Translations under genes and position numbers: made by a program
The notes under the pieces: generated by a model
What the model saw: the letters and a program-made list of their open reading frames with translations, nothing else
What the model was told of the DNA's origin: nothing
Database searches by the model: none
From: Granulicella sp.
GTDB taxonomy: Bacteria > Acidobacteriota > Terriglobia > Terriglobales > Acidobacteriaceae
Reading direction: 5' to 3'
DNA length: 64,000 bases
NCBI GenBank assembly: GCA_025408425.1
Contig: JANXYX010000050.1
Span: 186,001-250,000, forward strand
In this document: positions 1 to 10,527 of the stretch, piece after piece
How the letters are laid out: each line of letters begins with the position of its first letter
Position numbering within the stretch: the stretch's first letter is position 1

Positions 1-2379
1 GGTGAACTCGATGGTCTGCGTGCCGAGCCGTGGGTGTTTTGCGGTGAGGCGTGCGGTACCAGCAAGCTGCTTGGCGCGAATCCAGACGGCACCAGTTCCG
101 CCGATCAGCGCGAAGGGATTGTCGCCGAGAAGCTCAACTGGTCCGGAGAGTGTGAAGATGATGGGATCGTTCGCATAGGTGCGGATCGCGTCGAACTCGT
201 CAGTGACGCGGAGGACGACGCGGGTGGTGTCGGCTCCGTCGGCGTTGAGGGTTTGATCGTCGGGCAGCAAGGTGAACTTCCGGTCGTTTCCTGAGCCGGA
301 GAGCGACTTCGAGATGACCTGCTTGCCGTTGATGAAGCCGTCGATGCGCAGGTCGCCCCAGGCGATGTCGAACTGCTTGCGGTCCAGCTTGCTGAGTTCG
401 AGGACGAAGGGTGGATAGGTAAGATGTTCGAACTCGGCACGGTCTGGATCGAGTTCGGCGACCAGCTTCCAGGGATTGCTTTCGATGCTGCGCTCGCGGA
501 GGTAGAACTTGAGGTGGTCGCAGTTGGAGCAGACGACGGCCTTGGTGAAGTTGGTGGATTCATCGCTGCTGGCCCAGTGGAAGGCGGGTTCGAGAACGAT
601 CTCTTCGGAGGGGTCGCACTGCGATTTGTAGAAGCCGGCAGCTGGCTTGTTCTCGCGGAACATATCGGTGACGCCGTGGTAACAGATGCGGTCGCCTGCG
701 CCGAAGTTCGAGTGAGTGTTGTAGTCGAAGGCGCACCAGCCGATGCCGCCAGCGTACTGGGGATCGGAGGCCAGTTGATTGTGGATGCGAGCGTGGCGCA
801 GGGTGTGCTCGCGCTGGCGTTCGTCGTCGTCGGTGGTCTTGGTGGGGAAGGTGTGGCCGACGAACTCGGTGTTGAGATAGAGAGGATGATTCGGCTTCTT
901 GAGGGGGAAGCCAAAGTCGTTCATGGTGAAGACGTCTTCGAGGAACTCAGACTCCTGGAAGTAGCGAATGCCTCCGGTCTGGCGGGTGGCATCGAGGGCG
1001 TGCGCAAAGGCGTTGGTGCGGGTGTAGAAGCTGTGATCATCGAGCGACTCGTTGATGCGGACGCCCCAGAGGATGATGGAGGGGTGGTTCCAATCGCGGC
1101 GGATCATGCGGCCAACGTTGTCGATGGAGACCTGCTTCCAGGGTTCGGGACCGATGTGCTGCCAGCCTGGGATCTCTTCGAGGACGAGGAGTCCGATCTC
1201 GTCGCAGCGATCCAGAAAGTGACGTGACTGCGGGTAGTGCGAGGTACGGACGAGGTTGCAGTGCAGTCCCTTGCGCAGGATGTCGGCGTCCTTGCGCTGA
1301 ACGCGTGCGGGCATGGCCTGACCAACAAAGGGAAAGGTCTGGTGACGATCGAGACCACGCAGCTTGACGATCTTGCCGTTGAGGGAGAAACCCCGGTCGG
1401 TAAACTTAGCCTCACGGAAGCCGACGCGGCGGGAGTCACCATCGATGACTTTGCCGGCGGAGAGCAGGCGGACGTGGACGGTGTAGAGGTGGGGCTGCTG
1501 GATGTCCCACAGCTTGACGTCGCCAAGACTGGTGAGGGTGACGGTGTGGCGCGCAGGATCGGAGCTGGTCTGGGTGCTGGCGTAGACCGGCGCGGAGGTG
1601 ACGGGATCCATTGCTGCGTTGGGATCGGGGGAGTCAGTCAGCGTTGCGGTGCCGCTTCCCTTTGCGAGGATGCGTTGCCCATCGCGCAGTTCAACTTCAA
1701 GAGTGAGAGGACCTTCAGTGGGCTTGCCTGCGAGGAAGCAGTCGACGTCGAGCGAGGGTTTGCCGCTGAGTACGTCTTTGGCACGGGCGAAGATGTTGTC
1801 GATGTAAGTTGGCGCGACGATGCGGAGGGAGACCTCGCGATAAAGGCCGCCGAAGGTGAGGTAGTCAATCTCATGACCGAAGGGCGGGATGTCGGCGCGT
1901 TCGGTGGAGTCGACCTGCACGACGAGGACGTTCTCTGCGTCGTGATGGAGATGCTCAGTGAGTTCGAAGGAGAAGGGTGTGAAGCCGCCCTTGTATTCGC
2001 CGAGGGGAACGCCGTTGATCCAGACGGTAGAGGCGGTCATGACGCCTTCGAAGTCGACGAAGACGCGCTTGCCTTTGGCCGCGGCAGGGTAATGGAAGCG
2101 GCGACGGTAGGTGGAGACGAACTCGTAGGCCTTGTCGTCAAAGCTGTGCCACGGCAGGCGAACGTTGGTGTGGGGGATGACGATAGATTCGAAAGACGCG
2201 TCGTTGAAAGTGGCGAGATGCGCGCCTTCGACCTTGGACGGATGGTAGCGCCAATTGCGATTGATGGGCAGAATGGTGCGGCTGTCAGGAGTATTCTCCG
2301 CAGCGAAAGCCGTTGTAGCTGGAAGTGTGGAGGCGGCGATGATGGTGCCGGTGGTCTTGATGAAGTCGCGTCTTAACAT
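1..2379 (-). CDS. Glycoside hydrolase family 2 (beta-galactosidase-like), exported, 3' end cut by window edge
   Basis: The frame is open from the ATG at 2379 to base 1 (793 codons) with no stop, so the gene continues beyond the left edge. The N-terminus reads MLRRDFIKTTG followed by an alanine-rich stretch, a Tat-type signal peptide. Order of domains: jelly-roll sugar-binding domain (about residues 40-210), immunoglobulin-like domain, then the TIM barrel. The barrel carries WGVRINES with acid/base Glu444 and LNTEFVGH with nucleophile Glu505, both typical of GH2. A further C-terminal beta domain starts near residue 620. It is the last visible gene of an operon with the GH42 (gap 46 bp) and GH35 genes. 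The family covers beta-galactosidase, beta-glucuronidase and beta-mannosidase. Beta-galactosidase is favoured only because of its neighbours. Confidence 0.88.
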   Translation of the reverse strand, partial: MLRRDFIKTTGTIIAASTLPATTAFAAENTPDSRTILPINRNWRYHPSKVEGAHLATFNDASFESIVIPHTNVRLPWHSFDDKAYEFVSTYRRRFHYPAAAKGKRVFVDFEGVMTASTVWINGVPLGEYKGGFTPFSFELTEHLHHDAENVLVVQVDSTERADIPPFGHEIDYLTFGGLYREVSLRIVAPTYIDNIFARAKDVLSGKPSLDVDCFLAGKPTEGPLTLEVELRDGQRILAKGSGTATLTDSPDPNAAMDPVTSAPVYASTQTSSDPARHTVTLTSLGDVKLWDIQQPHLYTVHVRLLSAGKVIDGDSRRVGFREAKFTDRGFSLNGKIVKLRGLDRHQTFPFVGQAMPARVQRKDADILRKGLHCNLVRTSHYPQSRHFLDRCDEIGLLVLEEIPGWQHIGPEPWKQVSIDNVGRMIRRDWNHPSIILWGVRINESLDDHSFYTRTNAFAHALDATRQTGGIRYFQESEFLEDVFTMNDFGFPLKKPNHPLYLNTEFVGHTFPTKTTDDDERQREHTLRHARIHNQLASDPQYAGGIGWCAFDYNTHSNFGAGDRICYHGVTDMFRENKPAAGFYKSQCDPSEEIVLEPAFHWASSDESTNFTKAVVCSNCDHLKFYLRERSIESNPWKLVAELDPDRAEFEHLTYPPFVLELSKLDRKQFDIAWGDLRIDGFINGKQVISKSLSGSGNDRKFTLLPDDQTLNADGADTTRVVLRVTDEFDAIRTYANDPIIFTLSGPVELLGDNPFALIGGTGAVWIRAKQLAGTARLTAKHPRLGTQTIEFT

Positions 2380-2425
2380 GAAGTATCTCCGGGCGGATGG
2401 ACCGCTCTTTCTTGCGAGTGAATAA

Positions 2426-4573
2426 CTAGTTCTCTGCGACGATTGCGAGATCCCAGGGCGCAAGTTCAACGGTTTGCGAGGGCGCGATGGACTTGCCGGT
2501 GAGTAAGTCGCTGCCCGCGCGCTGGCTGTAGGTAAAAGTCTGCGGCGAGTTGGAGTAGTTAAGGAAGTAGTGGATAGTCTTGCCGGAGCCGTTGACGCCA
2601 CTCTTCTCGATAAGATGCGGTGGAAGCTGCTGGGGTGCGGCGAGGTGAGCGTCGTTCAGGACGTCGCGGACTACGCTTTGTTGCAGTCCATCGGAGAGAA
2701 ACGTTCCTTCGTAAGTGAGTGACCCGCTGCCAAACTGATTGCGGGTGATGGCTGGCCAGGTTCCGAAGAAGGGATGATCGTAGAAAGCGAGTGGCTTGGC
2801 GTGCTCCAGCTTGAGGAACTCTGCCCAGTACATGACCTTATTGTCGTCTCCGACTTTGAGCGGATCACCTTTGAGTGCGAGTGGCTTTTCGAGATTGGAG
2901 AACTCCTGGTAGCTGATGCCGGTGGCCTCGCGCAAGGGACCAGGGGCACGTTGCCAGCGGACGGCGGAGTTTTCGTTAGCGAATCCGCTCTTGAACGTCA
3001 TCAGAACGTGGCCCCCGCCTTTAACGTAGTCGGAGATCTTCTGCAGCAGTGCGTCGTCTGCGATGTAGAGCGGGGGGATAACAATGAGTTTGTAACGCGA
3101 AAAGTCTGGATCCTCGGGGAAGATGAAGTCGGTTCCAACGTTGTTGCTGAAGAAAGCCCGGTGGAGCTGGTCGACGACGGTTTTGTAGTCGGCGACAGTA
3201 GCTCCCATCTGCCACTGACGGGCGGGAGCCAGAGCGAAGGGCATGTAGTCGAGTGCGTTCGCGGAGTCGATGCTGTAGAGGATCGCTACGTCATTCTTGA
3301 TCTGAAGATTGACCAGTTGCGGACCGATCTTCTGGAGTTCGTGGGCGGTGCGGGAGACCTCGGCGTAGGCGCGGTTTGGTTCGAGATCATGGGAGAGGAC
3401 GCCCTTCCAATAGGTCTCCTGACCGGAGGGGATCGAGGCCCAGTGCCAGTACTCCACCATATTGGCGCCGCTGGAGAGGTGGGTGTAGACGTCGAGGCGA
3501 AGCTGGCCGTCGTAGGGAGGAAACTGGTAGCCGGAAGACCAGTCGGTGGTCTGGGCGTTGGTCTCTGTGACGAGGAAGTTGGAGTGCTTGAGGGAGCGGG
3601 TGTAGTCACCCTGCTCGGCCTGAGCCTGGCCGTCCATGTGCTCCTGGGTGCCGTGGTAGGGATTATTGGCGGCGATGTCGAGGGCCTTGGCTGTCTTGAA
3701 TTCGTTGACGTCGCGACGCATTGAGCCGCCGAAGTCCGTCGTGACGAACTGGCTGGGACCGCGGTACTCGCGGACGAGAGCGGCTTGCCAGTCAAGGAAG
3801 TCGGCGACGCGCATCTGCCCCCAGCGAGACCACTCCAATTTGTAACCAGTACTGATCGTGTTGTCGCGAGTGGGCATATTCTCCCAACCGTTGACGTTCT
3901 GGCCCCAGTAGTTGAGGCCCCAGGCCTTGTTGAGATTGTCAGTAGTGCCGAACTTCTGTTTCAGGTGATTGACGAAGCCGACGAAGACATCCTGATTGGA
4001 AGCGCCGTAGGAGGATGTTTCGTTGTCGATCTGCCAGCCGATGACGTTTGGGTTGTTGCGATAGTGCTCGACCATGTTGCGGATAAGACGCTGGGCGTAG
4101 AAGCGATAGGTCGGATTGTCGGTGTCCATGTTCTGACGCATACCGTAGAACGTTGACGCTCCGCCGAGAGGCCGCGCCAGGACTTCGGGGTGGGCGTGGT
4201 ACATCCAGGTGGGAATGGAGTATGTAGGGGTTCCCATGATGACCTTGATGCCGGCCTTGCTCATGGCGTCGACGACACGATCCATCCAGGCGTACTCGAA
4301 CTTTCCATCCTCAGGCTCCCAGAGACTCCAGGTGGACTCACCCATGCGGACGACGGAGATGCCGGCGTCTTTCATGAGGGCGACGTCTTTGTCGAGGCGC
4401 TCGTAGGGGTTGTATTCGCTGTAGTAGGCGGCGCCATAGAGGACGTTGGGCATAACGACCGGAATGGGCTTCGGTTCCTGTGTCTTCGAGGACGCTTGCT
4501 GGGCAAGTACGAACTGCGTCGACAGGGCGAGCGTGCCGATTACGAGGGCGGAGCGGCGGAGTGAGCAATACAT
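2426..4573 (-). CDS. Secreted beta-galactosidase, GH42
   Basis: This is a 715-residue protein with a signal peptide (LRRSALVIGTLALSTQFVLA, cleaved near residue 25). The GH42 (A4) barrel follows. The acid/base is Glu185 in GWQIDNET and the likely nucleophile is Glu337 in FLVTETNAQTTDW. A glutamine-amidotransferase-like trimerisation domain (about residues 420-640, LIVIPPLYIADDALLQKI) and a small C-terminal beta domain complete the usual GH42 layout and length. GH42 enzymes hydrolyse terminal beta-D-galactosides; here the product would be released outside the cytoplasm. It lies 55 bp downstream of the GH35 gene and 46 bp upstream of the GH2 gene, so the three are probably co-transcribed. Confidence 0.93.
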   Translation of the reverse strand: MYCSLRRSALVIGTLALSTQFVLAQQASSKTQEPKPIPVVMPNVLYGAAYYSEYNPYERLDKDVALMKDAGISVVRMGESTWSLWEPEDGKFEYAWMDRVVDAMSKAGIKVIMGTPTYSIPTWMYHAHPEVLARPLGGASTFYGMRQNMDTDNPTYRFYAQRLIRNMVEHYRNNPNVIGWQIDNETSSYGASNQDVFVGFVNHLKQKFGTTDNLNKAWGLNYWGQNVNGWENMPTRDNTISTGYKLEWSRWGQMRVADFLDWQAALVREYRGPSQFVTTDFGGSMRRDVNEFKTAKALDIAANNPYHGTQEHMDGQAQAEQGDYTRSLKHSNFLVTETNAQTTDWSSGYQFPPYDGQLRLDVYTHLSSGANMVEYWHWASIPSGQETYWKGVLSHDLEPNRAYAEVSRTAHELQKIGPQLVNLQIKNDVAILYSIDSANALDYMPFALAPARQWQMGATVADYKTVVDQLHRAFFSNNVGTDFIFPEDPDFSRYKLIVIPPLYIADDALLQKISDYVKGGGHVLMTFKSGFANENSAVRWQRAPGPLREATGISYQEFSNLEKPLALKGDPLKVGDDNKVMYWAEFLKLEHAKPLAFYDHPFFGTWPAITRNQFGSGSLTYEGTFLSDGLQQSVVRDVLNDAHLAAPQQLPPHLIEKSGVNGSGKTIHYFLNYSNSPQTFTYSQRAGSDLLTGKSIAPSQTVELAPWDLAIVAEN

Positions 4574-4628
4574 GGTCTTAGGTCCTTGCGGGTGACTTTG
4601 TTGAACTGACGACGACCGGGAACAATTC

Positions 4629-6305
4629 CTACAGTCTGGGGGATTTTACGCTTTCGTCATAGAGCGGCAGCGTATGAAGGCGGATGCGAACGACGTTCGT
4701 GTTGCCGCTTCTGAAGTTGAGGCCCCGATCGGTTTGATCTCCGTTCCAAATGCGCGAGGTTTGCCAGGTTCCGTTGACGAACTGGCCCTCGTCGGCGCGG
4801 AGGATCTCGACCTGCTCGTTGCGGGGCTGGGCACCGGGCGGGTTGGTGAGTTCAAAGCTGACACTGGCATCGAAGCCGGTGACGAGGAATTCGAGTGGAC
4901 CAAGCTGCGCTACCATCGCGCGACCACTTGAATCGGCTGTGCCTGGAGGCATCTCGCCATCGCGCTGGGGGAAGCCGAAGGAGACGACTGCATCGACTCC
5001 GGGAAAGTGTAACCGCTGGCGTGGCATGCCTTTTTGCTCGACAACGGTTTGCAGTTTTCCATCCAGGTTGAGTTGAGCGATCTCGCTGCTCATGGGCTGG
5101 AAGAGGGCGAAGTTCGCGGAGAGGTAGGCCGGGATTTTGGCGTCGGAGATGGTCCAGTTGGTGTAGTCCACGCCAAAGGGGGAGAAGCCGATCGCGCCAT
5201 TGCCGAGCGCATAGAAGAAATTGCTGCCGAAGTCCTTGGAGAGACCAGTCTCCGGGATGAAGAGGGCGTTATCTTCGCGATGGTAAGCAGTAACGACCTG
5301 CCGGTAGAACGCTTTGTCGTCGGAGTAGAAGTCTGGGGCGAGGACGTCGATGGCCGGGGCCGCCGACTTCCATATGGCGATGTTTCCCTGCTGCGCGCCG
5401 CCGCTGGGATACTCCTGACCGGGGCTGGGATGGTCTCGATTTTCGAGTGCGTGAACCGGGTAGGTAAGCCAGACATTGCAGTACATCGGGAGCGGATACT
5501 CGGCTTTGCCGGCCTTGGTGACCTCGTTGATGTAGCTCGCAGTGGAGTATGCGGCGAAGCGCTCATCGGCATCAGCGCCGAAGACCCTGGACCAGGTTCC
5601 GCTGGCTGCGTGCAGCGCGGTGGAGAGCGCGGATGGGACCTGTCCGGCGAACTCCTTGTTTGCTGCGGGGGAGAAGTCCCGAACCGATCCGACGGAGCCG
5701 GACTCATTCTCAACCTGAATCATGATGACGGTGTGCTGGGCGGCGTCGATATCTTTGATGTGGTGCATCAGCGCGACGAAGGCATGTTTGTCGGCTTCGA
5801 GGTTGCTGGTGGAGTTGGGGGAGAGGACGTCGAGGACCTTACCGTAGGGATTCAACTCGCGCGGATACTTTTTGGGATCGGTCTTGATCCACTCCGGCAC
5901 ATAGTGGGCCTGGCCATTCTTCCAGGTTCCGAACCAGAGCAGAACGAGATGGAGGTGGTGCTCGCGGGCGCCGTTGACGAGGAGATCGACGTTGGCGAAG
6001 TCGAACTTGCCTTGCTGAGGCTCCATAAGCTCCCAGTAGACGGGGGCTTCCACGGTGTTGACGTGGAGGTCGATGAGGGCTGGCCACACGTTGGGGAGAG
6101 TGCTGGCCCAGGAGCTGGAGTTGTTGATCTGAGCGCCCAGCATGAGGAACGGCTTGCCTTCGACGATCATGGCAAAGCGGCCGTCTTTCTTCTCGATGCG
6201 TGGCATATCGTCGGCCAGGGCGCATGCGGGCAGGGTGCAAAGGATGGCGAGGAGAGTTGCGCGGACAGAGATTCGTTTCAAGGTTGCTCCATTGGAGTCA
6301 TGCAT
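4629..6305 (-). CDS. Secreted GH35 beta-galactosidase-like protein with DUF5597-type C-terminus
   Basis: This is a 558-residue protein with an N-terminal signal peptide (hydrophobic residues 15-31, cleavage after ALA). The GH35 barrel has the acid/base in MIQVENESGSVG (Glu201) and the probable nucleophile Glu352 in ALFIPETG. After the barrel comes a beta-rich domain of the DUF5597 type. The protein is shorter than multidomain GH35 enzymes and belongs to the bacterial subgroup often annotated BgaL-like. The substrate is inferred to be a beta-galactoside. It is the first gene of the GH35-GH42-GH2 operon. Its 5' region holds the palindrome at 6410-6425 that recurs before the second GH42 gene. 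Confidence 0.88.
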   Translation of the reverse strand: MHDSNGATLKRISVRATLLAILCTLPACALADDMPRIEKKDGRFAMIVEGKPFLMLGAQINNSSSWASTLPNVWPALIDLHVNTVEAPVYWELMEPQQGKFDFANVDLLVNGAREHHLHLVLLWFGTWKNGQAHYVPEWIKTDPKKYPRELNPYGKVLDVLSPNSTSNLEADKHAFVALMHHIKDIDAAQHTVIMIQVENESGSVGSVRDFSPAANKEFAGQVPSALSTALHAASGTWSRVFGADADERFAAYSTASYINEVTKAGKAEYPLPMYCNVWLTYPVHALENRDHPSPGQEYPSGGAQQGNIAIWKSAAPAIDVLAPDFYSDDKAFYRQVVTAYHREDNALFIPETGLSKDFGSNFFYALGNGAIGFSPFGVDYTNWTISDAKIPAYLSANFALFQPMSSEIAQLNLDGKLQTVVEQKGMPRQRLHFPGVDAVVSFGFPQRDGEMPPGTADSSGRAMVAQLGPLEFLVTGFDASVSFELTNPPGAQPRNEQVEILRADEGQFVNGTWQTSRIWNGDQTDRGLNFRSGNTNVVRIRLHTLPLYDESVKSPRL

Positions 6306-6504
6306 TCCGGATAGGCATGCGATCCGGGGGCTGCAGCGGCATTGCTAAGTTGATAGCGTCAAAGATGCCTACTTGACAGCAGTACCTACTAAACGACAAA
6401 ATCGCGGTGATGTAAAGGGTTACATAAATATTTCTCATAGGGCTTATCTGCAGCCCCACGCGAACGAGTGAAACCCGTAGCCTGGCTTAGAAAGAGTGCT
6501 GCAC
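6306..6504. promoter_or_regulatory. Divergent promoter region between GH35 operon and glpK
   Basis: This 199-bp non-coding stretch separates two divergent starts. Apart from the palindrome at 6410-6425, the stretch 6420-6445 is AT-rich and could hold promoter elements. I cannot pick a convincing -35/-10 pair. Confidence 0.45.
6410..6425. promoter_or_regulatory. Operator-like palindrome ATGTAA-N4-TTACAT
   Basis: A 16-bp inverted repeat (ATGTAAAGGGTTACAT, 6-bp perfect arms) sits between the divergent GH35 operon (start 6305) and glpK (start 6505). The same arms occur at 10528-10543 before the second GH42 gene. LacI- or GntR-family operators have this form. The regulator is not in the window. 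Confidence 0.6.
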
Positions 6505-7998
6505 ATGAGCGTTATTCTTGCCCTGGATCAGGGCACCAGCAGCTCCCGCGCTGTCGTTGTGGACAGTAATAGCAAGATTCTTGCGGTCGCTCAACGCGAG
6601 CTGCCACAGATCTATCCGCAGCCGGGATGGGTGGAGCAGGATCCGGAGACGATCTGGTCGTCGCAACTGGCTTCGATACGGGCGGTGATGGAGCAGGCGC
6701 ACCTGACAGCCGCGGACATTGCGGCCGTGGGGATTACAAATCAGCGCGAGACCACGGTGGTGTGGGACCGCACGACCGGCCAGCCTATCTTCAACGCGCT
6801 GGTGTGGCAGGACCGGCGGAATGCTTCGCTCTGTGAGTTGCTGAAGTCGCAGGGACATGAGCCGCTGTTCCAGCAGAAGACGGGTCTGATACTGGACGCA
6901 TATTTCTCTGGCAGCAAGATTCGCTGGCTGCTGGACAACGTGGCGGGTGCGCGAGCGAAGGCCGAACGAGGCGAACTTGCGTTCGGGACGGTCGATGCGT
7001 GGCTGATATGGAAGCTGACCGGCGGAAGAAGCCACATGACCGATGTGACGAATGCATCGCGGACGCTGCTGTTCAACATCCATACGCTGGACTGGGATGA
7101 TGAACTGCTGGCGATCTTCGATATTCCGCGGAGCATGATGCCGAAGGTGGTTGCTTCGAGCGGAGAGTGCGTGAAGATTGGCGACCTGCTGCCGGGAGTA
7201 CCGATCTGTGGGATTGCAGGCGACCAGCAGGCAGCGCTGTTTGGCCAGATGTGCCTGCGACCTGGGATGGTGAAGAATACGTATGGCACTGGGTGCTTCA
7301 TGCTGATGCAGACTGGGGAGAAGCCGGTGGTCTCCAGCAATCGACTGCTGACGACCATTGCGTGGCAGATCGATGGGCACACGGAGTACGCGCTGGAAGG
7401 CAGCGTGTTTATTGGCGGCGCGGCGGTGCAGTGGCTACGCGATGGGCTGGGAATTATTGGCTCGTCAGCGGAAGTCGAGGCGCTGGCTGCTTCGGTGGAC
7501 GATAACGGCGGAGTTTATTTTGTTCCAGCTCTCTCTGGCATGGGTGCCCCCTACTGGGACGCTCACGCGCGTGGATTGATCATCGGGCTGACGCGTGGAA
7601 CGACTCGGGCACACATTGCCCGCGCAACGCTGGAAGGGATTGCGCTACAGGTAACGGACATTCTGACGGCAATGCAAGCGGACTCCGGCATTACGATTCC
7701 TGAGCTGCGCGTGGATGGCGGGGCGTCTGAGAATAAATTGTTGATGCAGTTGCAGGCGGATCTGCTGGGTGTGCCGGTAGTGCAGTCGAGTACTCCCGAG
7801 TCAACGGTGATGGGTGCTGCGTTTCTGGCCGGGCTGGGATCTGGTTTCTGGAAGAGCCTGGAGGAGTTGGAGTCGCGCTGGACCGAGGGGCGTAGCTTCC
7901 AACCGTCGATTTCGGATGCAGCCCGGGGTGTGCAACTGGCGCGGTGGAAAGAAGCTGTCAGCCGCTCGCGCAACTGGAGTCAGGAAGGGCCCGCATGA
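6505..7998 (+). CDS. glpK: Glycerol kinase
   Basis: This FGGY-family kinase phosphorylates glycerol to sn-glycerol-3-phosphate with ATP in the cytoplasm. The N-terminal phosphate-binding loop is [15 protein letters not shown]. Further signatures are GITNQRET, the glycerol-contacting stretch [11 protein letters not shown], and the FGGY C-terminal block [15 protein letters not shown]. At 497 aa it has the usual GlpK length. The ATG at 6505 is preferred over an in-frame GTG at 6496 because AAAGAG (6491-6496) lies 8 nt before it. The stop overlaps the glpD start (ATGA at 7995-7998), so translation is coupled. Confidence 0.97.
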   Translation: MSVILALDQGTSSSRAVVVDSNSKILAVAQRELPQIYPQPGWVEQDPETIWSSQLASIRAVMEQAHLTAADIAAVGITNQRETTVVWDRTTGQPIFNALVWQDRRNASLCELLKSQGHEPLFQQKTGLILDAYFSGSKIRWLLDNVAGARAKAERGELAFGTVDAWLIWKLTGGRSHMTDVTNASRTLLFNIHTLDWDDELLAIFDIPRSMMPKVVASSGECVKIGDLLPGVPICGIAGDQQAALFGQMCLRPGMVKNTYGTGCFMLMQTGEKPVVSSNRLLTTIAWQIDGHTEYALEGSVFIGGAAVQWLRDGLGIIGSSAEVEALAASVDDNGGVYFVPALSGMGAPYWDAHARGLIIGLTRGTTRAHIARATLEGIALQVTDILTAMQADSGITIPELRVDGGASENKLLMQLQADLLGVPVVQSSTPESTVMGAAFLAGLGSGFWKSLEELESRWTEGRSFQPSISDAARGVQLARWKEAVSRSRNWSQEGPA

Positions 7999-9569
7999 AT
8001 CGTGAATCGTCGCTGCGTCAGGCCATGACGGAGATTGGGCCCTGGGATGTTGTCGTGATTGGGGGCGGAGCCACTGGGCTGGGAACCGCTGTGGATGCAG
8101 CCTCGCGTGGATATCGCACGTTGCTGCTGGAGCAGGCGGACTTCGCCAAGGCAACCTCGAGCCGCAGCACCAAGCTGAGCCACGGCGGCGTACGGTACCT
8201 GCAGCAAGGAAATATTGCGCTGGTGCTGGAGGCGCTGAAAGAGCGCGGCCGCATGCTGCGCAATGCACCGCATCTGGTGCGGCGACAGTCGTTCGTGATC
8301 CCTGCGTATGCGATGTGGGAGGTCCCGTTTTATGGGATTGGGTTGAAGACGTACGACGCGCTAGCGGGCAAGGCGAGTTTTGGACGGTCGCGGATGATGG
8401 GCGCGGAGACGGTTCGCAGGATGCTGCCGACCGTAGTGCCGGACAAGCTCGCGGGCGGAGTGGAGTACTTCGACGGGCAGTTTGACGATGCCCGCTACAG
8501 CGTTGCGCTGGCGCAGACCCTGGAGTCGATGGGGGGCGTGGCGATTAACTACGCACGGATGATCCGGCTGCTGAAGCATAACGGCATCATCTCCGGCGTG
8601 GTTGTGCGCGATGAAGAGACGGGCAACGAGTTTGAGATACAGGCGCGAGTGGTCGTGAATGCGACAGGCGTCTTTACGGATGCAGTGCGCGCACTGGACG
8701 AGCCACAGGCTCCGCCGATGCTGACGGTAAGCCAGGGATCGCACTTCGTGCTACCCAAGTCATTTCTGCCCGGGACTCATGCGTTGATGGTGCCCAAGAC
8801 CGCGGATGGGCGGGTGCTTTTCGCGATTCCGTGGCATGGGGCTGTAGTGGTAGGGACGACGGACGAAGGCGTTCCTGGGCCGTCGCTGGAACCACGTGCG
8901 ATGGAGATTGAGACGTCGTTTCTGACGCACCACATTGAGCTTTATTTCGGGCGTCGGCCACAGGATAGTGAGGTTCTGAGCGTGTGGTCCGGGCTGCGGC
9001 CGCTGGTGCGCAAGCAAGGGACGAAAGGTACGGCAGCGCTCTCACGAGAGCATACCGTGCTGGTGTCGCCCTCGCATCTGGTGTCAGTGACCGGGGGCAA
9101 GTGGACAACGTACCGGCGCATGGCAGAGGACGCGATGGATATTGCAGCGAAGGCCGCGGGCTTGCCGGAGCGAGCGTCTACAACACAGGAGCTGCGGCTG
9201 CATGGCTGGAACGAGGAAGCCGCCCAGAGTTCCAGCGCGGAGCATGATTTTTCAGTCTATGGGAGCGAGCAGAGCTCCATTGATGAGTTGGCTGCCACAT
9301 CACCTCAGTTGAGCTTGTTGCTGCATCCACGCCTGCCATACCGGTTGGCGGAGGTTGCCTGGGCAGCCAGACATGAGATGGCGCGTAGCGTCGAGGATGT
9401 TCTGGCACGACGGACACGGGCACTGTTTCTGGATGCACGAGCCTCGATGGAGGCGGCTCCTGCAGTGGCGGCATGTCTGGCCGCGGAGCTTGGGCGGGAT
9501 GAAGCCTGGCAGCAGTTGCAGGTTGAGGCGTTCCGCAAGACTGCTGCCGGGTATGTTTACAGCAGTTAA
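7995..9569 (+). CDS. glpD: Aerobic glycerol-3-phosphate dehydrogenase (FAD)
   Basis: GlpD oxidises sn-glycerol-3-phosphate to dihydroxyacetone phosphate and passes electrons to quinone at the inner membrane. The Rossmann FAD motif GGGATGLG is at residues 23-30. It is followed by the family signature around [17 protein letters not shown] and the C-terminal DAO_C domain with [18 protein letters not shown]. The protein is 524 aa. I start it at the ATG overlapping the glpK stop rather than at the upstream in-frame ATG (7944), which lies inside glpK. Its stop codon (9567-9569) directly abuts the stop of the convergent glpF gene at 9570, so no terminator fits between them. Confidence 0.96.
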   Translation: MNRESSLRQAMTEIGPWDVVVIGGGATGLGTAVDAASRGYRTLLLEQADFAKATSSRSTKLSHGGVRYLQQGNIALVLEALKERGRMLRNAPHLVRRQSFVIPAYAMWEVPFYGIGLKTYDALAGKASFGRSRMMGAETVRRMLPTVVPDKLAGGVEYFDGQFDDARYSVALAQTLESMGGVAINYARMIRLLKHNGIISGVVVRDEETGNEFEIQARVVVNATGVFTDAVRALDEPQAPPMLTVSQGSHFVLPKSFLPGTHALMVPKTADGRVLFAIPWHGAVVVGTTDEGVPGPSLEPRAMEIETSFLTHHIELYFGRRPQDSEVLSVWSGLRPLVRKQGTKGTAALSREHTVLVSPSHLVSVTGGKWTTYRRMAEDAMDIAAKAAGLPERASTTQELRLHGWNEEAAQSSSAEHDFSVYGSEQSSIDELAATSPQLSLLLHPRLPYRLAEVAWAARHEMARSVEDVLARRTRALFLDARASMEAAPAVAACLAAELGRDEAWQQLQVEAFRKTAAGYVYSS

Positions 9570-10310
9570 TCAGCCGAAGATACGAATTATGACTGCCGCC
9601 AGCGAAGCACCGACGATGGGGCCGACGATGGGAACCCACGCGTAGCTCCAGTCGGAGTCTCGCTTGCCTGCGATGGGGAGCAGTGTGTGCATGAGGCGTG
9701 GGCCGAGGTCGCGGGCGGGGTTGATGGCGTAGCCGGTGACTCCACCAAGCGACATGCCGATGCCCCAGACGAGGAATCCTACTAGAAACGGTGAGAGGCC
9801 GATGGCGAGGCCGTGGTCGCCGCCAACCGCTCTGGACGTGATGGCCGAGATGACCAGGAAGAGGACAAAGGTGCCGATAATCTCGGCAACAACGTTCGAG
9901 CCCGGCTTGCGGATGGCGGGACTGGTGCAGAAGCAGCCTAGCTTGGCATCGGCGTCTTGGGTAGGCGCCCAGTGGGGCAGGTACATGATCCAGACGAGGA
10001 AAGCGCCGACCATGGCGCCAAGGATCTGCGCCGGGATGTAGACGGCGAGCTTGTGGGTGTCTCCGGTGATGATGGCGGCAGCGACGGTGATGGCGGGGTT
10101 GAGGTGCGCGTCGGCGCTACCCCAGGCGGTGGCGGTAAAGACTCCGGCGAAGACGGCGATGCCCCATGCAGTAGCGATGGTGAGCCAGCCTGCGCCTTCG
10201 GCTTTGGAGCGTTTGAGCAGCACGCCAGCGACGACGCCGTTGCCGAGCAGAATAATGACCATGGTTCCCATGAATTCGCCCATGAAGGGTGATACCAAAG
10301 AATGAAACAT
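9570..10310 (-). CDS. glpF: Glycerol uptake facilitator (aquaglyceroporin)
   Basis: This 246-residue MIP-family channel has six predicted membrane spans. The two NPA boxes are HLNPAIT (residues 71-73) and INPARDLGPR (197-199). Arg200 followed by Asp201 after the second box is the glycerol-facilitator signature, as opposed to a strict water channel. It allows passive glycerol entry across the inner membrane for trapping by GlpK. It is convergent with glpK-glpD with zero spacing and so has its own promoter in the 10311-10636 gap. The usual glpF-glpK operon order is broken here. Confidence 0.95.
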   Translation of the reverse strand: MFHSLVSPFMGEFMGTMVIILLGNGVVAGVLLKRSKAEGAGWLTIATAWGIAVFAGVFTATAWGSADAHLNPAITVAAAIITGDTHKLAVYIPAQILGAMVGAFLVWIMYLPHWAPTQDADAKLGCFCTSPAIRKPGSNVVAEIIGTFVLFLVISAITSRAVGGDHGLAIGLSPFLVGFLVWGIGMSLGGVTGYAINPARDLGPRLMHTLLPIAGKRDSDWSYAWVPIVGPIVGASLAAVIIRIFG

Positions 10311-10527
10311 CGTTTGTAGAGCCTCTCTTCCCTGACTTCACTGGTGCCTGGGCGTGCGAATCACGCAGCACAGACATCGTGTGGCGGGTACTCCGATTTC
10401 AAATAATCAGCGTTGGCAAGTCCTGCAAAGGTGTACGCGAATTTGCGCGCCGGTGCAAGGGATTGACAGTGCTCCAGAAGGAGAATAACGTTCAAACGCG
10501 TGGTTGGGAGGTAAATCTCAGTCGTGA

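Noticed and set aside
424..2376. Long plus-strand open frames opposite the GH2 gene
   Set aside because: They are antisense shadows of a GC-rich gene. The minus frame shows a Tat signal and both GH2 catalytic motifs, whereas these frames show valine/glycine/aspartate-rich composition and no family features.
2774..6314. Further long plus-strand frames opposite the GH42 and GH35 genes
   Set aside because: Composition typical of complement frames, no ribosome sites or domains, and fully covered by confident minus-strand genes.
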